This document shows, piece after piece, positions 7,287 through 14,555 of a stretch of DNA of 43,014 nucleotides; the stretch's first letter is position 1, and each line of letters opens with the position of its first letter. Under the pieces are notes generated by a model, which was given only the letters and a program-made list of their open reading frames with translations, was not told the DNA's origin and did not search any database. Position numbers and translations under genes: made by a program. Source of the DNA: a virus; IMG/VR virus record IMGVR_UViG_3300005663_000094, positions 1-43,014 of that record. One strand, 5' to 3'.

Positions 7287-7379
7287 TGTCAGCAATGTCA
7301 GTTTTGTCACTATCCCTGTTTTTTGTCAGTAGTGTCAGCCAATGTCAGTAACTTACGAGTGAAATGTCAGTAATGTCAG
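7287..7379. repeat. Iteron-like array of eight TGTCAG hexamers
   Basis: TGTCAG (one copy TGTCAC) begins at 7287, 7296, 7305, 7324, 7333, 7343, 7365 and 7374. The steps are 9, 9, 19, 9, 10, 22 and 9 bases, close to one or two DNA helical turns, so all copies face roughly the same side. Several are extended to AATGTCAGTAA. On the minus strand the unit reads (A)CTGACA. Stops occur in the repeat, so it is not coding. Its position directly upstream of the ATPase gene suggests a replication origin or operator. Confidence 0.8.
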
Positions 7380-7385
7380 TAACTA

Positions 7386-7772
7386 TTAATATTTATACCC
7401 CTTATTCTTGCTATGTTCCTTATGCTCATTTAGCTTTGCCTGAAGGTGCAAAACCATCCCCTTGAGTTGTTCAAAATCCCCCTTAACAACCCCCTTCCTC
7501 CCCCCACCCCCCTTACACTCTAAAGTATTATTATATATACTATCGTTATTACTATATTCGTTAGGTTGTTCAATTTTCTTATCAAGATAGAATTCTTTTG
7601 GGTAATCAGTTGTTATACCTTGATTAGCGAAATGTCTTACCCAATCGGGTGAAATGGGGAAGTCAATTAAATCCTCACCCTGAAGTCTTGCATACATAGG
7701 TGTATCGTCTTCTAATGGGTGGTAGCCTTTGGGGAATTCGTAACCTTTTAGTGTCCCGTCTAGATTTATCAT
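7386..7772 (-). CDS. Hypothetical 128-residue protein
   Basis: A soluble protein. The first half is Pro/aromatic-rich (GYEFPKGYHPLEDD), followed by an Asn-rich low-complexity linker with a Gly/Arg stretch (CKGGGGRKG), and a helical His/Lys-rich C-terminus. The ATG overlaps the upstream stop as ATGA. The layout resembles helicase-loader or replisome accessory proteins only in a general way; function unknown. Confidence 0.75.
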   Translation of the reverse strand: MINLDGTLKGYEFPKGYHPLEDDTPMYARLQGEDLIDFPISPDWVRHFANQGITTDYPKEFYLDKKIEQPNEYSNNDSIYNNTLECKGGGGRKGVVKGDFEQLKGMVLHLQAKLNEHKEHSKNKGYKY

Positions 7773-8005
7773 TCTACCTCTATGGGTTCAGTTATTACTT
7801 TATACTTCCACCACACCCCGTCTTCACGCTCCCCCTCTCTTTGTTCACAGAACATTAACCCGCTCTCTTTACAGGCTTTGAGGATTTGTTCTGTTATATC
7901 CGTTGCCGTTTTCCACTCCTCAATGGGTAGTCTTGTGGTCGGGACATCCGTCTGTTCGCCAACTATTTTGAATACTTCTCGTCTTAATCCCTCTGTTTTA
8001 GTCAT
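7769..8005 (-). CDS. Hypothetical 78-residue protein, winged-helix-like
   Basis: I chose the Met at 8005 because it overlaps the upstream stop as ATGA and has GGGAG six bases before it; an earlier Met at 8038 lacks this. The sequence has three helical segments and an ending DGVWWKYKVITEPIEVE that looks like a beta wing, so a small DNA-binding fold is possible. No family recognised. Confidence 0.75.
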   Translation of the reverse strand: MTKTEGLRREVFKIVGEQTDVPTTRLPIEEWKTATDITEQILKACKESGLMFCEQREGEREDGVWWKYKVITEPIEVE

Positions 8006-8244
8006 TCTATCTCCCATTCTTTGAGCTTGACTTGCCACCTTTTGTGGTTCATTTTTGCGATTATATAACTACCGTCTAACACTTGTGGATTCTTGTCGTT
8101 TTCCTCTTTAAGCCAGTCTACCACTTCCTTTATCCCTGCCCTGTATATTTCCTTTTGTGAAGTCTGTGATAACGGCATACCACACTTGTAACAAGGCAAT
8201 GGATAGCCGTGCTGAGGGCACCAATTTGTATCTTTAGCTTCCAT
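8002..8244 (-). CDS. Small Cys/His protein
   Basis: The 80-residue product starts with a possible zinc knuckle (WCPQHGYPLPCYKCGMP, residues 8-24), followed by a helical body typical of small phage proteins (EVVDWLKEEND). It is translationally coupled on both sides. Function unknown. Confidence 0.8.
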   Translation of the reverse strand: MEAKDTNWCPQHGYPLPCYKCGMPLSQTSQKEIYRAGIKEVVDWLKEENDKNPQVLDGSYIIAKMNHKRWQVKLKEWEIE

Positions 8245-8245
8245 T

Positions 8246-8620
8246 CTATCCTCCTATCCTTGTCCCACAATGGTAACAGAAATCCATAAACTCTGTCCCT
8301 CCTTTAATTACTCCACCACAACTAGAGCATTCGTATCTGGGTTGGCCGCTATAGTCGTATGGTATCAGCTTACAGGCATTAACTATATTACCCAGAAGTC
8401 CCGCAACAACTCCCTGTCTGTAATTATCAGGTTTATTCATTACTAAGAGACAATCAGGCAGAAAGCCAAACGGGCAATCGGGTATCGGTTCGCTATGGAA
8501 GACATCGGTCTGACAGACATAAACCTCTTTAGCCTCTTCTTCTGAGATATTAAACTGTCCAGCGTAATACTGGTCGGCATATTTACACCCAAATCTAGTC
8601 TTTTCTCCTGTGTTACTCAT
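8246..8620 (-). CDS. Zinc-ribbon hypothetical protein
   Basis: A 124-residue protein with a C-terminal zinc ribbon: CSSCGG near residue 98 and CYHCG near 117. The N-terminal half has four more Cys (GCKYAD, VYVCQ, PDCPFG, PDCLL). This Cys pattern fits a metal-bound structural protein. No catalytic motif is seen. Confidence 0.8.
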   Translation of the reverse strand: MSNTGEKTRFGCKYADQYYAGQFNISEEEAKEVYVCQTDVFHSEPIPDCPFGFLPDCLLVMNKPDNYRQGVVAGLLGNIVNACKLIPYDYSGQPRYECSSCGGVIKGGTEFMDFCYHCGTRIGG

Positions 8621-9070
8621 TTACTCTCCTGTGTCTAGGTATTGAGTGAACTTCTTGGCGTAAGAACCGATGTTCTTTATGTCTATCTTGTCGTGGGAAG
8701 CAAGTTCAATAGCCCCCTTGAGAGCCACCGCCCTTTCTATGCTGGTCTTGGTAGTATCTGGTTTGATAACTTCTGCCCCTAGTTTCTGGGCTTCTTTAAC
8801 AAGCGGGGGTATCTTCTCTGCTAACGCCTCAGACATAAGTGTAAAGTCTTGGACATAGGGGTAAGATGTTGATTTCCCTGGTGGTGTGTAAGAACCCATC
8901 TCAAAGGTATAAGCTGTGCCGACCTCTAGCGATGGCCACTTATTCTTAAGGTAATCGTCTCTCCCCTTCTTAACTTTAACACTTTGCCCAGTGCCGTCAT
9001 AACACTGATACCCCGCCAAATTACCCTCTCTATCGTGTATCTCCTCTATCTTGGTTACTATAAATTCCAT
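8621..9070 (-). CDS. Possible OB-fold DNA-binding protein
   Basis: The 149-residue protein has a beta-rich N-terminal domain (residues 1-75) with Gly turns and aromatic residues, suggestive of an OB fold, followed by a helical C-terminal segment (AVALKGAIELASHDKIDIKN). Phage single-strand-binding proteins with a replication module have a similar two-part outline, but I recognise no signature. The ATG at 9070 is four bases from AGGAGG; the GTG one codon earlier is too close. It is a replication accessory candidate only. Confidence 0.7.
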   Translation of the reverse strand: MEFIVTKIEEIHDREGNLAGYQCYDGTGQSVKVKKGRDDYLKNKWPSLEVGTAYTFEMGSYTPPGKSTSYPYVQDFTLMSEALAEKIPPLVKEAQKLGAEVIKPDTTKTSIERAVALKGAIELASHDKIDIKNIGSYAKKFTQYLDTGE

Positions 9071-9100
9071 CACTCCTCCTTATTATATTCTTGCTTTAGT

Positions 9101-9229
9101 TTATTTGCAAGCCTTAATGGTGTTCATCGCAGCCTTGTCTAGTAGTCTCTGTTCATCCATAGTAGCCTCCAAGTGTTTTTCTTTATTGTCCTCCTTCTGT
9201 TTAATCTTTTCTCTTTTATATTTATTCAT
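9101..9229 (-). CDS. Small charged helical protein, 42 residues
   Basis: From ATG 9229, with TAGGAGGGTAA just upstream, to TAA 9101. The protein is a Lys/Glu-rich helix (MNKYKREKIKQKEDNKEKHL) and ends in IKACK. It overlaps the ASCH gene by 8 nt. It is likely a small coiled-coil; function unknown. Confidence 0.7.
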   Translation of the reverse strand: MNKYKREKIKQKEDNKEKHLEATMDEQRLLDKAAMNTIKACK

Positions 9230-9785
9230 TTACCCTCCTAAATGAAATTACCCATACCCAGCAATTAGTGTGCCAGCCAAAACCACGCTTGGCATTGAGG
9301 GAGTCCCATAGAGCTTCAAACTTTCTGAGTAAATCATTCTTAGCATCCCATTCTACTCGGTATCCAGTTTTAATCCCTTCTTCCTCGCAATCTGTGAATT
9401 TTATCTCCTGTAACCTCTCAACTCTAACCTCAGTAATCTCAAGCCATATTCGGGTAGCCCATTTCGGCATAAAGATTGAGGGTCGCCATCCGTGAGAGCC
9501 AAAATCACCCTCAGCTCTATAGACGAGAAGAGATTTCAATTCCGCCTTATCATCGCTCGGTAAGTAAGAGGGCAACCACCAAGTCTCCCTAACCCAAAGC
9601 CTTTGTCCTACTTGACCATAGGGGCTACAAAAATCACAACCCCTGATGTTATCATATTGCTCAGGTTTTTTAACTACTCTTCTCGTCTGTGTTTTTCTAC
9701 CATCAAGGATAGCCTTTACATTCTCGGAATTAAATATAATAGGTCGTTCCTTCATTTCAGGTTTGAATGGTAGTTTAATCTTCAC
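9222..9785 (-). CDS. ASCH-domain protein
   Basis: The 187-residue protein contains the opening block of the phage ASCH family, ERPIIFNSENVKAILDGRKT then QTRR, and the GQRLWVRETWW block. ASCH domains have a PUA-like beta-barrel and are thought to bind RNA or modified nucleic acid. The start is GTG at 9785, with AGGAG seven bases upstream inside the end of the Gp37/Gp68 gene; this pair occurs together in many phages. Function in phage remains unknown. Confidence 0.9.
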   Translation of the reverse strand: MKIKLPFKPEMKERPIIFNSENVKAILDGRKTQTRRVVKKPEQYDNIRGCDFCSPYGQVGQRLWVRETWWLPSYLPSDDKAELKSLLVYRAEGDFGSHGWRPSIFMPKWATRIWLEITEVRVERLQEIKFTDCEEEGIKTGYRVEWDAKNDLLRKFEALWDSLNAKRGFGWHTNCWVWVISFRRVNE

Positions 9786-10584
9786 TAGGCATCTCCTGTA
9801 TTAGCTCTCTTTGTAGTAAGGCCTTGAGATTGTCCTTCTCAAATGTCGGAATACTAGCTTTCCTAGCCGCTAATTCTATCTCTTCCACCCACCCTATCTT
9901 TGGCATTACTGTCGGTCGGCTCTGTCCGCCTATAATCACCCAGTTAATCCCCCATACTGTTAGCAGGTCTAGTTTATAGATAGAACTCTGTAAAGGCTCA
10001 AAGGATAAATACTTAACGGATGCTTTTATCTGAGCCAAGTTTCTACAGGCTTCTTCCATCATATCGGGATAGGTAATACCTTCATTCGTCACAGTAACAC
10101 CGACCCAACAATTATCAGGAAATTGAAACGTGATTAGGTTCTGTGGTTGCTTGGTCAAGAGATAGAAGCGGTGTTCGGGTCGTTCTTCAATCGCATATAG
10201 AACTTGCCGTGTCCACTCTTCGGGGATACCGATACCAAACAAGTCGCTCATATCACACACAAAGATACCTTTTGGCTCTTGCAATCTCCAATGAATAGAT
10301 GCTAGCGGTCTCTTGATTTCGTATAACCTATCTTCCCAGAAGCGGGGATAGAAGGGGTCTTGGTCAGGGCTTAAAACTGCCCCGTAAGGATTATCACTAT
10401 CGTCAATGTCCTGTCTAAGATAGTTTGTATTAGCCAGATACCGCTCCCGAAGCCTAGTATTAGCCAACCTTCTAGCATAGCAGTATTCACAGCCATTGAG
10501 ACAGCCTGTTATGGGATTCCAAGTAAATCCTTGTGTCCCGTCAGGGTTCTTAACCCATTCTATTTGCGTTTTGTTGAGACCCAT
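9775..10584 (-). CDS. Gp37/Gp68 (DUF5131) radical-SAM-like protein
   Basis: The 269-residue protein begins with the DUF5131 signature: WNPITGCLNGCEYCYAR, giving the Cys28-x3-Cys32-x2-Cys35 iron-sulfur motif. It continues with DMSDLFG, LLTKQP and GVTV blocks typical of phage Gp37/Gp68. Such proteins resemble the spore photoproduct lyase/radical SAM fold, but their substrate is not established. It overlaps the ASCH gene by 11 nt, forming a conserved pair. Confidence 0.93.
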   Translation of the reverse strand: MGLNKTQIEWVKNPDGTQGFTWNPITGCLNGCEYCYARRLANTRLRERYLANTNYLRQDIDDSDNPYGAVLSPDQDPFYPRFWEDRLYEIKRPLASIHWRLQEPKGIFVCDMSDLFGIGIPEEWTRQVLYAIEERPEHRFYLLTKQPQNLITFQFPDNCWVGVTVTNEGITYPDMMEEACRNLAQIKASVKYLSFEPLQSSIYKLDLLTVWGINWVIIGGQSRPTVMPKIGWVEEIELAARKASIPTFEKDNLKALLQRELIQEMPSED

Positions 10585-10613
10585 TTACCCCTCCTTATTA
10601 ACAGCCCTACTCT

Positions 10614-11015
10614 CTACTTTATTGCATCCTTTTCGTGTCTTCTATATTGCAAGTCAGGGTCAAGAAAAAACAATAACCGCTTCACAATAAAAGCAATAAA
10701 TGCTAGAAACCTGTTGGCACATACTGGACTCAGCGTATAATGCTCCTGCACTCTTGAGTTTATATTCGGGAAAACGCAGATTAAGTCATTGTCTATTCCT
10801 GTTTTCCACCCGAACGCCCAGTGAACCCAACCAAGCGTAGAACGATTGTCCCAAGAGTGAAAAAGTGGCATACCCACGGAGTCCCGTATCATTTTATTAT
10901 TCTCCTTCGCCCCTCCCAGAATTTTAAGAACTGTTTCAACCCATAAGATTGGTGTGGCTACTATAGCAATTAGCGTTGCGATGGGTATCATCCAAATATA
11001 ATCATACCACTTCAT
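10614..11015 (-). CDS. Membrane protein, unknown
   Basis: A 133-residue protein with a strong N-terminal hydrophobic segment (about residues 5-32) and a second at about 104-118 (FLAFIAFIVKRLLFFL). The middle is polar with several Trp (WVHWAFGWK). The ending is charged (RRHEKDAIK). It lies next to two more small membrane proteins. Function unknown. Confidence 0.75.
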   Translation of the reverse strand: MKWYDYIWMIPIATLIAIVATPILWVETVLKILGGAKENNKMIRDSVGMPLFHSWDNRSTLGWVHWAFGWKTGIDNDLICVFPNINSRVQEHYTLSPVCANRFLAFIAFIVKRLLFFLDPDLQYRRHEKDAIK

Positions 11016-11046
11016 CTATTCTTCCCTATCCCCAGTGCTATAAAGG

Positions 11047-11193
11047 CTACTGTTTGTTAAAGAAATAACCAGCGAGGACACCTAAAGAAGCACCTCTCAA
11101 ATAAGCATCCCAACTAAAAGTCCCCCAGTCACTAAAGCCGATAACCAAGAAAATAAGGTAGCTCCCTATGCAAATACTAGTTAGTGACTTCAC
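11047..11193 (-). CDS. Small membrane protein, 48 residues
   Basis: The start is GTG at 11193 with AGGAGGTAGGAA just upstream; it overlaps the previous stop as GTGA. One hydrophobic segment at about residues 5-20 and a weaker one at about 33-45. Together with its two neighbours it forms a run of small membrane proteins of unknown role. Confidence 0.7.
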   Translation of the reverse strand: MKSLTSICIGSYLIFLVIGFSDWGTFSWDAYLRGASLGVLAGYFFNKQ

Positions 11194-11363
11194 TTCCTAC
11201 CTCCTATTAGTATTCCTACTCCTAAAGCAACAAACATTACTATAAAAGTCTCGTGATTTATGTCCTCTAGTTGAAACCAGTGCTGAAAGCCTGTTTGCCA
11301 GTATTGTAGAGCCATCCCGGCTAGAGCGATACCGAAGCATATGATAGCAAGCACTAACCTCAT
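11190..11363 (-). CDS. Two-helix membrane protein, 57 residues
   Basis: The ATG at 11363 is preceded by TAGGAGGTAGT. Hydrophobic segments at about 3-20 and 40-54 flank a polar loop (YWQTGFQHWFQLEDINHE). The topology resembles small holin-like or accessory membrane proteins; no family signature. Confidence 0.72.
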   Translation of the reverse strand: MRLVLAIICFGIALAGMALQYWQTGFQHWFQLEDINHETFIVMFVALGVGILIGGRK

Positions 11364-11364
11364 A

Positions 11365-11613
11365 CTACCTCCTAACCCACAATCTCAATATTTGTCTAGC
11401 CCATCCAATATACTCATCACAATTCTTACAGTAGTCCTTACCTGTTACCATAAAGCCCACTAAAGACCAGCATCCCATAATGCCGTTGACCGCATCGGGA
11501 TAACTACACCATTTCGGTTGTGGGTAATCTTTGGCACACTGCCCCCAAGTTATCTTCCTTTTGCTTATTTTAGTAAATTCCTTCTCCGTCAATGTGTGGA
11601 AGTATTTAATCAT
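11365..11613 (-). CDS. Hypothetical Cys-containing protein, 82 residues
   Basis: The product begins MIKYFHTLTEKEFTKISKRK and contains five Cys, including a CKNC pair at about 63-66, so metal binding is possible. A basic C-terminus (LRLWVRR) ends it. It overlaps the HNH gene by ATGA. Confidence 0.75.
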   Translation of the reverse strand: MIKYFHTLTEKEFTKISKRKITWGQCAKDYPQPKWCSYPDAVNGIMGCWSLVGFMVTGKDYCKNCDEYIGWARQILRLWVRR

Positions 11614-12407
11614 TTCTTTTTCACCCAGCCAGCCATTTGCTTCCTAAACCACCAGTAGCAATCTCGCCAAGCTCTGTTGTAATTTGGGTCAGTCAAGTAT
11701 CTCTCTGTATATCGTTGTGGCGTAGTAGGCAACTCTGCATCTGGGTCTATCTCAACACAGTTTTTAAGTTCCTCATCACATTTAGGGCAATTCATTTTAA
11801 TAGCTCCTTTCAAATGGTGTAATATGTTGTGTTCTTGGGGTGATACTGCCACCAAGTTTTCTGGGCGGTTATCGGTCTTTACGCCGTTCAGGTGGTGGGC
11901 ACATTCATTAAGCTTTAATGGCCGTCCTAACTTGGCTTCCAAAACCAACCTATGTTCTGGCACATAACCTTTGTTGTTAGCGTCTGGATGCCCGTGGTTT
12001 AATATACCAATATAGCCACCACCTATCTTTGCCCTACCTCCTTTCCACCGTGGGTTGTTACTATCCTTGTTATCCTTGGAGCAGGCTCTACATATTGCTC
12101 TCTGTGGTTTTCCGTGTACCAACATAACCCATCTAGGTTTATGGCAAACTTCACATTCCGACCACACCTTTTTCACAGATGGGTTTACACCTCTCGCTAA
12201 TTCTCTATTGGTTTTAATATCACCTAATTGAGGATTGCCTATAGGTGGCGTATAAGTGATAGTAGGGTCTGATAGAATGGCTTGGAGTATTTCTTGGGCT
12301 TGTTGTCTATATAGGCTTCGGTCTTGGTCGGTTACATACTCGCTATCAAAATCATCCTTTAGCCGTTGCCCACACAGTAGTCTAGCTATCTTCTCTAATT
12401 TATCCAC
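11610..12407 (-). CDS. HNH endonuclease, apparently inserted in another phage protein
   Basis: The 265-residue protein has three parts. Residues 1-50 are a helical segment typical of small phage proteins. Residues about 80-200 are an HNH homing-type nuclease with a Cys4 zinc site (CEVC, CRAC), WKGGR, EHRLVLEAKLG, and the AHHLNGVKTDNRPENL core near 170-185. Residues about 205-265 are a Cys-containing tail starting with an internal Met (MNCPKCDEEL) followed by an unrelated sequence. The outline suggests a homing endonuclease inserted into or fused with a resident gene. The catalytic HH/N residues are intact. Confidence 0.88.
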   Translation of the reverse strand: MDKLEKIARLLCGQRLKDDFDSEYVTDQDRSLYRQQAQEILQAILSDPTITYTPPIGNPQLGDIKTNRELARGVNPSVKKVWSECEVCHKPRWVMLVHGKPQRAICRACSKDNKDSNNPRWKGGRAKIGGGYIGILNHGHPDANNKGYVPEHRLVLEAKLGRPLKLNECAHHLNGVKTDNRPENLVAVSPQEHNILHHLKGAIKMNCPKCDEELKNCVEIDPDAELPTTPQRYTERYLTDPNYNRAWRDCYWWFRKQMAGWVKKK

Positions 12408-12654
12408 TGTCTACCTCCTTTATTAGTTCTTGCCAGCAATAAGGACAGCCTTTCTTTTTCATAAGGTAGTTACTGTGCTTGCACTTCTCATTCCCCCACT
12501 CTATCACCTGCTTGAGAGTATTCTTTTGTTCTGCTTTGGCAACAGCTTGACATTCTGACTGCAAGAATATGGTAACAGATATATCAGGCTTGATGTCTTG
12601 GGGGATTGAGCTAACAACCTCTAGTAACCGCTTGTCTGGCAATATCTTAAACAT
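12400..12654 (-). CDS. Hypothetical protein with zinc ribbon half-site
   Basis: An 84-residue protein with a basic helical middle (AVAKAEQKNTLKQVIEWG) and a C-terminal CKHSN...GCPYCWQE pattern that could bind one zinc. It overlaps both neighbours by 8 nt. Function unknown. Confidence 0.78.
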   Translation of the reverse strand: MFKILPDKRLLEVVSSIPQDIKPDISVTIFLQSECQAVAKAEQKNTLKQVIEWGNEKCKHSNYLMKKKGCPYCWQELIKEVDSG

Positions 12655-13024
12655 CTTTACCTTCCTTGATGGCTTGCTCTAATGCCACAACTGCCTCTTC
12701 GTCAACAAAACGACTCATTGTATTTGTAGGCTGGCTGTCCAACATAGCATTTAGTTTCTCTGTTACAAAATACATCAAAGGTTCTCTCAGTATCCGTAGT
12801 ATCCTCTCCCGCTCCATCTGCCTGCCCTTTTCTATGAGGAGGGGAGCATTCTCTGCATAAATCTGCACAGCTATAGCACGCATACAACTATAGATAAGCT
12901 CCTCGTCCTTACCTATATATTTGCTTGTATCCTCTAAAAATCCGCCATCCATTTCCACTTTTAGCGTTTTCACAATGGCATTTATTATTTGGGTGTAACA
13001 GTCTAGTGGTGTCTTATCTACCAT
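12647..13024 (-). CDS. Hypothetical helical protein, 125 residues
   Basis: I chose the Met at 13024, with GGGG six bases upstream, over one four codons earlier with no site. The protein is mostly helical, with a charged segment ending in EKGRQMERERILRILREP. It overlaps the upstream gene by 11 nt. No family recognised. Confidence 0.75.
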   Translation of the reverse strand: MVDKTPLDCYTQIINAIVKTLKVEMDGGFLEDTSKYIGKDEELIYSCMRAIAVQIYAENAPLLIEKGRQMERERILRILREPLMYFVTEKLNAMLDSQPTNTMSRFVDEEAVVALEQAIKEGKDV

Positions 13025-13391
13025 TTTTAACCCCATATTTCTGCCAGAATGCTTGCCACCAGAACTTAGATATAGAAAATACTACACCCTCTCCTCCATC
13101 AAATGTGCTGACAAGGGTGTTCTCTAACCCTTCTTTTATCTCCTTTATCACAGCATTATGGGCTTCCTTGAGGGCTTTCTTTTCTGCTAATTTGCCAGCA
13201 TTAAAACATATATCGCCGTGTGCTTTTAGCTGTTTCGCTATTACTTCCTCATCGGCGGCTAGTTGGGCTTGAGCAATCGCTCTGTCACTTGGCTTACAGC
13301 TACCAACGCTGCAGGGATGCCATCTACATACATCACAAGCCGAATGATAACCCCGTTCTATTTCCTCATCACTTATTCTCTTTAGTGTCAT
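13014..13391 (-). CDS. Hypothetical protein with N-terminal Cys cluster
   Basis: A 125-residue protein. Residues 19-32 hold four Cys and a His (CDVCRWHPCSVGSC), a likely zinc site. The remainder is helical and Ala/Glu/Lys rich, with a C-terminal aromatic stretch (FWWQAFWQKYG). AAAGGAGAG lies just upstream of the ATG. It is the first gene downstream of the long structured leader at 13392-13724, so that leader may regulate it. Confidence 0.8.
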   Translation of the reverse strand: MTLKRISDEEIERGYHSACDVCRWHPCSVGSCKPSDRAIAQAQLAADEEVIAKQLKAHGDICFNAGKLAEKKALKEAHNAVIKEIKEGLENTLVSTFDGGEGVVFSISKFWWQAFWQKYGVKNGR

Positions 13392-13724
13392 TTCTCTCCT
13401 TTATTGGTGGGTAGGCTAGGGCTTAATTTCCGCTTATGATTACTCAATGTCGGCGCTAACCCTTACGAGTTATCCTTCACCCTAGCCTTACCCGATGCTG
13501 GGGCTGGTGAAGCTTCTGGCTCTTACGCCATGTTATCTCGCCACTACATCTCAGTCTCATCTTAGTTCCCGCACCCCAGCAATTTGCCCAGTCAGTAGCC
13601 CTAATATGGATTATCAGCAGGCTTTCATCTGCTCGTTATAGGCGGTGCCATCCACTTACTACTCTCCTGCAGCCCTGTCGTCACCAACATATTACCCAGT
13701 CTAGCTGGGGGTAACTAGCATATG
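13392..13724 (-). ncRNA. Structured untranslated region, candidate ncRNA or leader
   Basis: No open frame of use is present in these 333 nt, but several stems are. GGGTAGGCTAGGG (13409-13421) pairs with CCCTAGCC-T-TACCC (13480-13493) with one bulge. TGCTGGGG (13496-13503) pairs with CCCCAGCA (13574-13581). AGCAG/CTGCT forms a hairpin near 13615-13632. AACATAT...ATATGTT encloses a CCCAG/CTGGG hairpin near 13687-13725. A sigma-70-like promoter (13728-13756) places the transcript start at the edge of the last stem. It ends at the ribosome binding site of the 13014-13391 gene. Confidence 0.55.
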
Positions 13725-13859
13725 TTAATTAAAGCACATATCATTTAATCTGTCAAGTTTAGGTAGATTAAAGGCTTCGGATAGTTTAAGGATTTTTAAC
13801 AGTCGTTTCTCCGTCTGGTCTCTTAGAATAGCTGCGATAAACAAATCCCCGTCCTTCAT
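13725..13859 (-). CDS. Small helical protein, 44 residues
   Basis: The ATG at 13859 has GGAGGTGAT directly upstream. The product (MKDGDLFIAAILRDQTEKRL and onward) is an amphipathic helix. The promoter for the structured region lies in its last codons. Function unknown. Confidence 0.7.
   Translation of the reverse strand: MKDGDLFIAAILRDQTEKRLLKILKLSEAFNLPKLDRLNDMCFN
13728..13756 (-). promoter_or_regulatory. Predicted sigma-70 promoter for the structured region
   Basis: Minus-strand TTGACA (complement of 13751-13756), 17 bp, then TTTAAT (complement of 13728-13733), five of six matches to TATAAT. The predicted start is near 13721, at the first stem of the untranslated region. Confidence 0.6.
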
Positions 13860-13885
13860 ATCACCTCCGCTAGTATTAAGAGTGG

Positions 13886-14224
13886 TTATGTAATTCTAGC
13901 TACAACTGCCACGTGTTCTTTCTCGTGATAAATGTTGAAAGTTATCCCCTGCTTCTTTAGAACTTCACGTTTACTGTGAAGTCCACAAATATAAGCCTTA
14001 TACGCTTTACCCTTAATTAAATTGTGGTGGCAATACACATCTTCGTGGTAGATACGCTTAACATCACCCACTTTAAGCTCTAACAAAAGCTGGGCAGACT
14101 TACTGTAATTCCCCCTACCCCTAGTTTGTCTAAGGAATTCGGTATCTTCACTATACGTATTGTCTTTACGCCTTCTTAATTCTCTAACAAGGTCAGCCGT
14201 TGGTATCCCGCTAATATCTCCCAT
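13886..14224 (-). CDS. Hypothetical 112-residue protein
   Basis: The N-terminus (GIPTADLVRELRRRKDN) is a short helix common at the start of small phage proteins. The rest contains a beta-rich segment with His and Cys (YHEDVYCHHNLIKG, YICGLHSKREV) and ends in a VAVVARIT strand. TTAAGGAGGTTGG precedes the start. Function unknown. Confidence 0.8.
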   Translation of the reverse strand: MGDISGIPTADLVRELRRRKDNTYSEDTEFLRQTRGRGNYSKSAQLLLELKVGDVKRIYHEDVYCHHNLIKGKAYKAYICGLHSKREVLKKQGITFNIYHEKEHVAVVARIT

Positions 14225-14237
14225 TTCTCCAACCTCC

Positions 14238-14330
14238 TTAAATTAAATCTGCCATAATTAAGAGTAGTATTATAAAGACCATAAACTCTACTACTATAAT
14301 AGTTACCCGCCAATAATTTACTGGTATCAT
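14238..14330 (-). CDS. 30-residue single-helix membrane peptide
   Basis: The ATG overlaps the upstream stop as ATGA (14327-14330). Residues about 8-27 are strongly hydrophobic (TIIVVEFMVFIILLLIMA), predicting one transmembrane helix. It is too short for family assignment, but the coupling supports expression. Confidence 0.55.
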   Translation of the reverse strand: MIPVNYWRVTIIVVEFMVFIILLLIMADLI

Positions 14331-14509
14331 TTTGGCACACCCCTTCTCAGTAGAGCCATCACCACGCTTTTCAAGAAGCGGTTTTCCCCGCCTTCCGACC
14401 TACTGGTGAGCCAATTATAGACTTGCTCATCGGATAATTTGGGGTCGCCAATATCGTAAGCACCCCACTTCTCTTTGACTTTTTCTCTTATGAATATGTT
14501 TGTTTTCAT
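14327..14509 (-). CDS. Hypothetical 60-residue protein
   Basis: A basic protein (MKTNIFIREKVKEKWGAYDI) ending in a helix with LLRRG. AAGGAG lies in the leader, which also contains a GGCAGGCAA motif shared with two other genes. Function unknown. Confidence 0.75.
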   Translation of the reverse strand: MKTNIFIREKVKEKWGAYDIGDPKLSDEQVYNWLTSRSEGGENRFLKSVVMALLRRGVPK

Positions 14510-14510
14510 T

Positions 14511-14555
14511 CTAAAACTCCTTAAAAGTTGCCTGCCCGATGTTAAATGGTATCAT
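14511..14555 (-). CDS. Possible 14-residue leader peptide
   Basis: ATG at 14555 overlaps the stop of the 14552-14779 gene as ATGA and reads MIPFNIGQATFKEF. It could keep ribosomes moving to the next gene 1 nt downstream of its stop. Very short; low certainty. Confidence 0.25.
   Translation of the reverse strand: MIPFNIGQATFKEF

Noticed and set aside
7287-7379. The TGTCAG array as a CRISPR array
   Set aside because: The units are only 6-11 nt with 3-13 nt gaps; there are no spacers of CRISPR size.
9775-10584. Gp37/Gp68 protein as part of the sugar cassette because it is radical-SAM-like
   Set aside because: It lies 20 kb away on the other strand next to its usual ASCH partner, a pair found in many phages without sugar genes.
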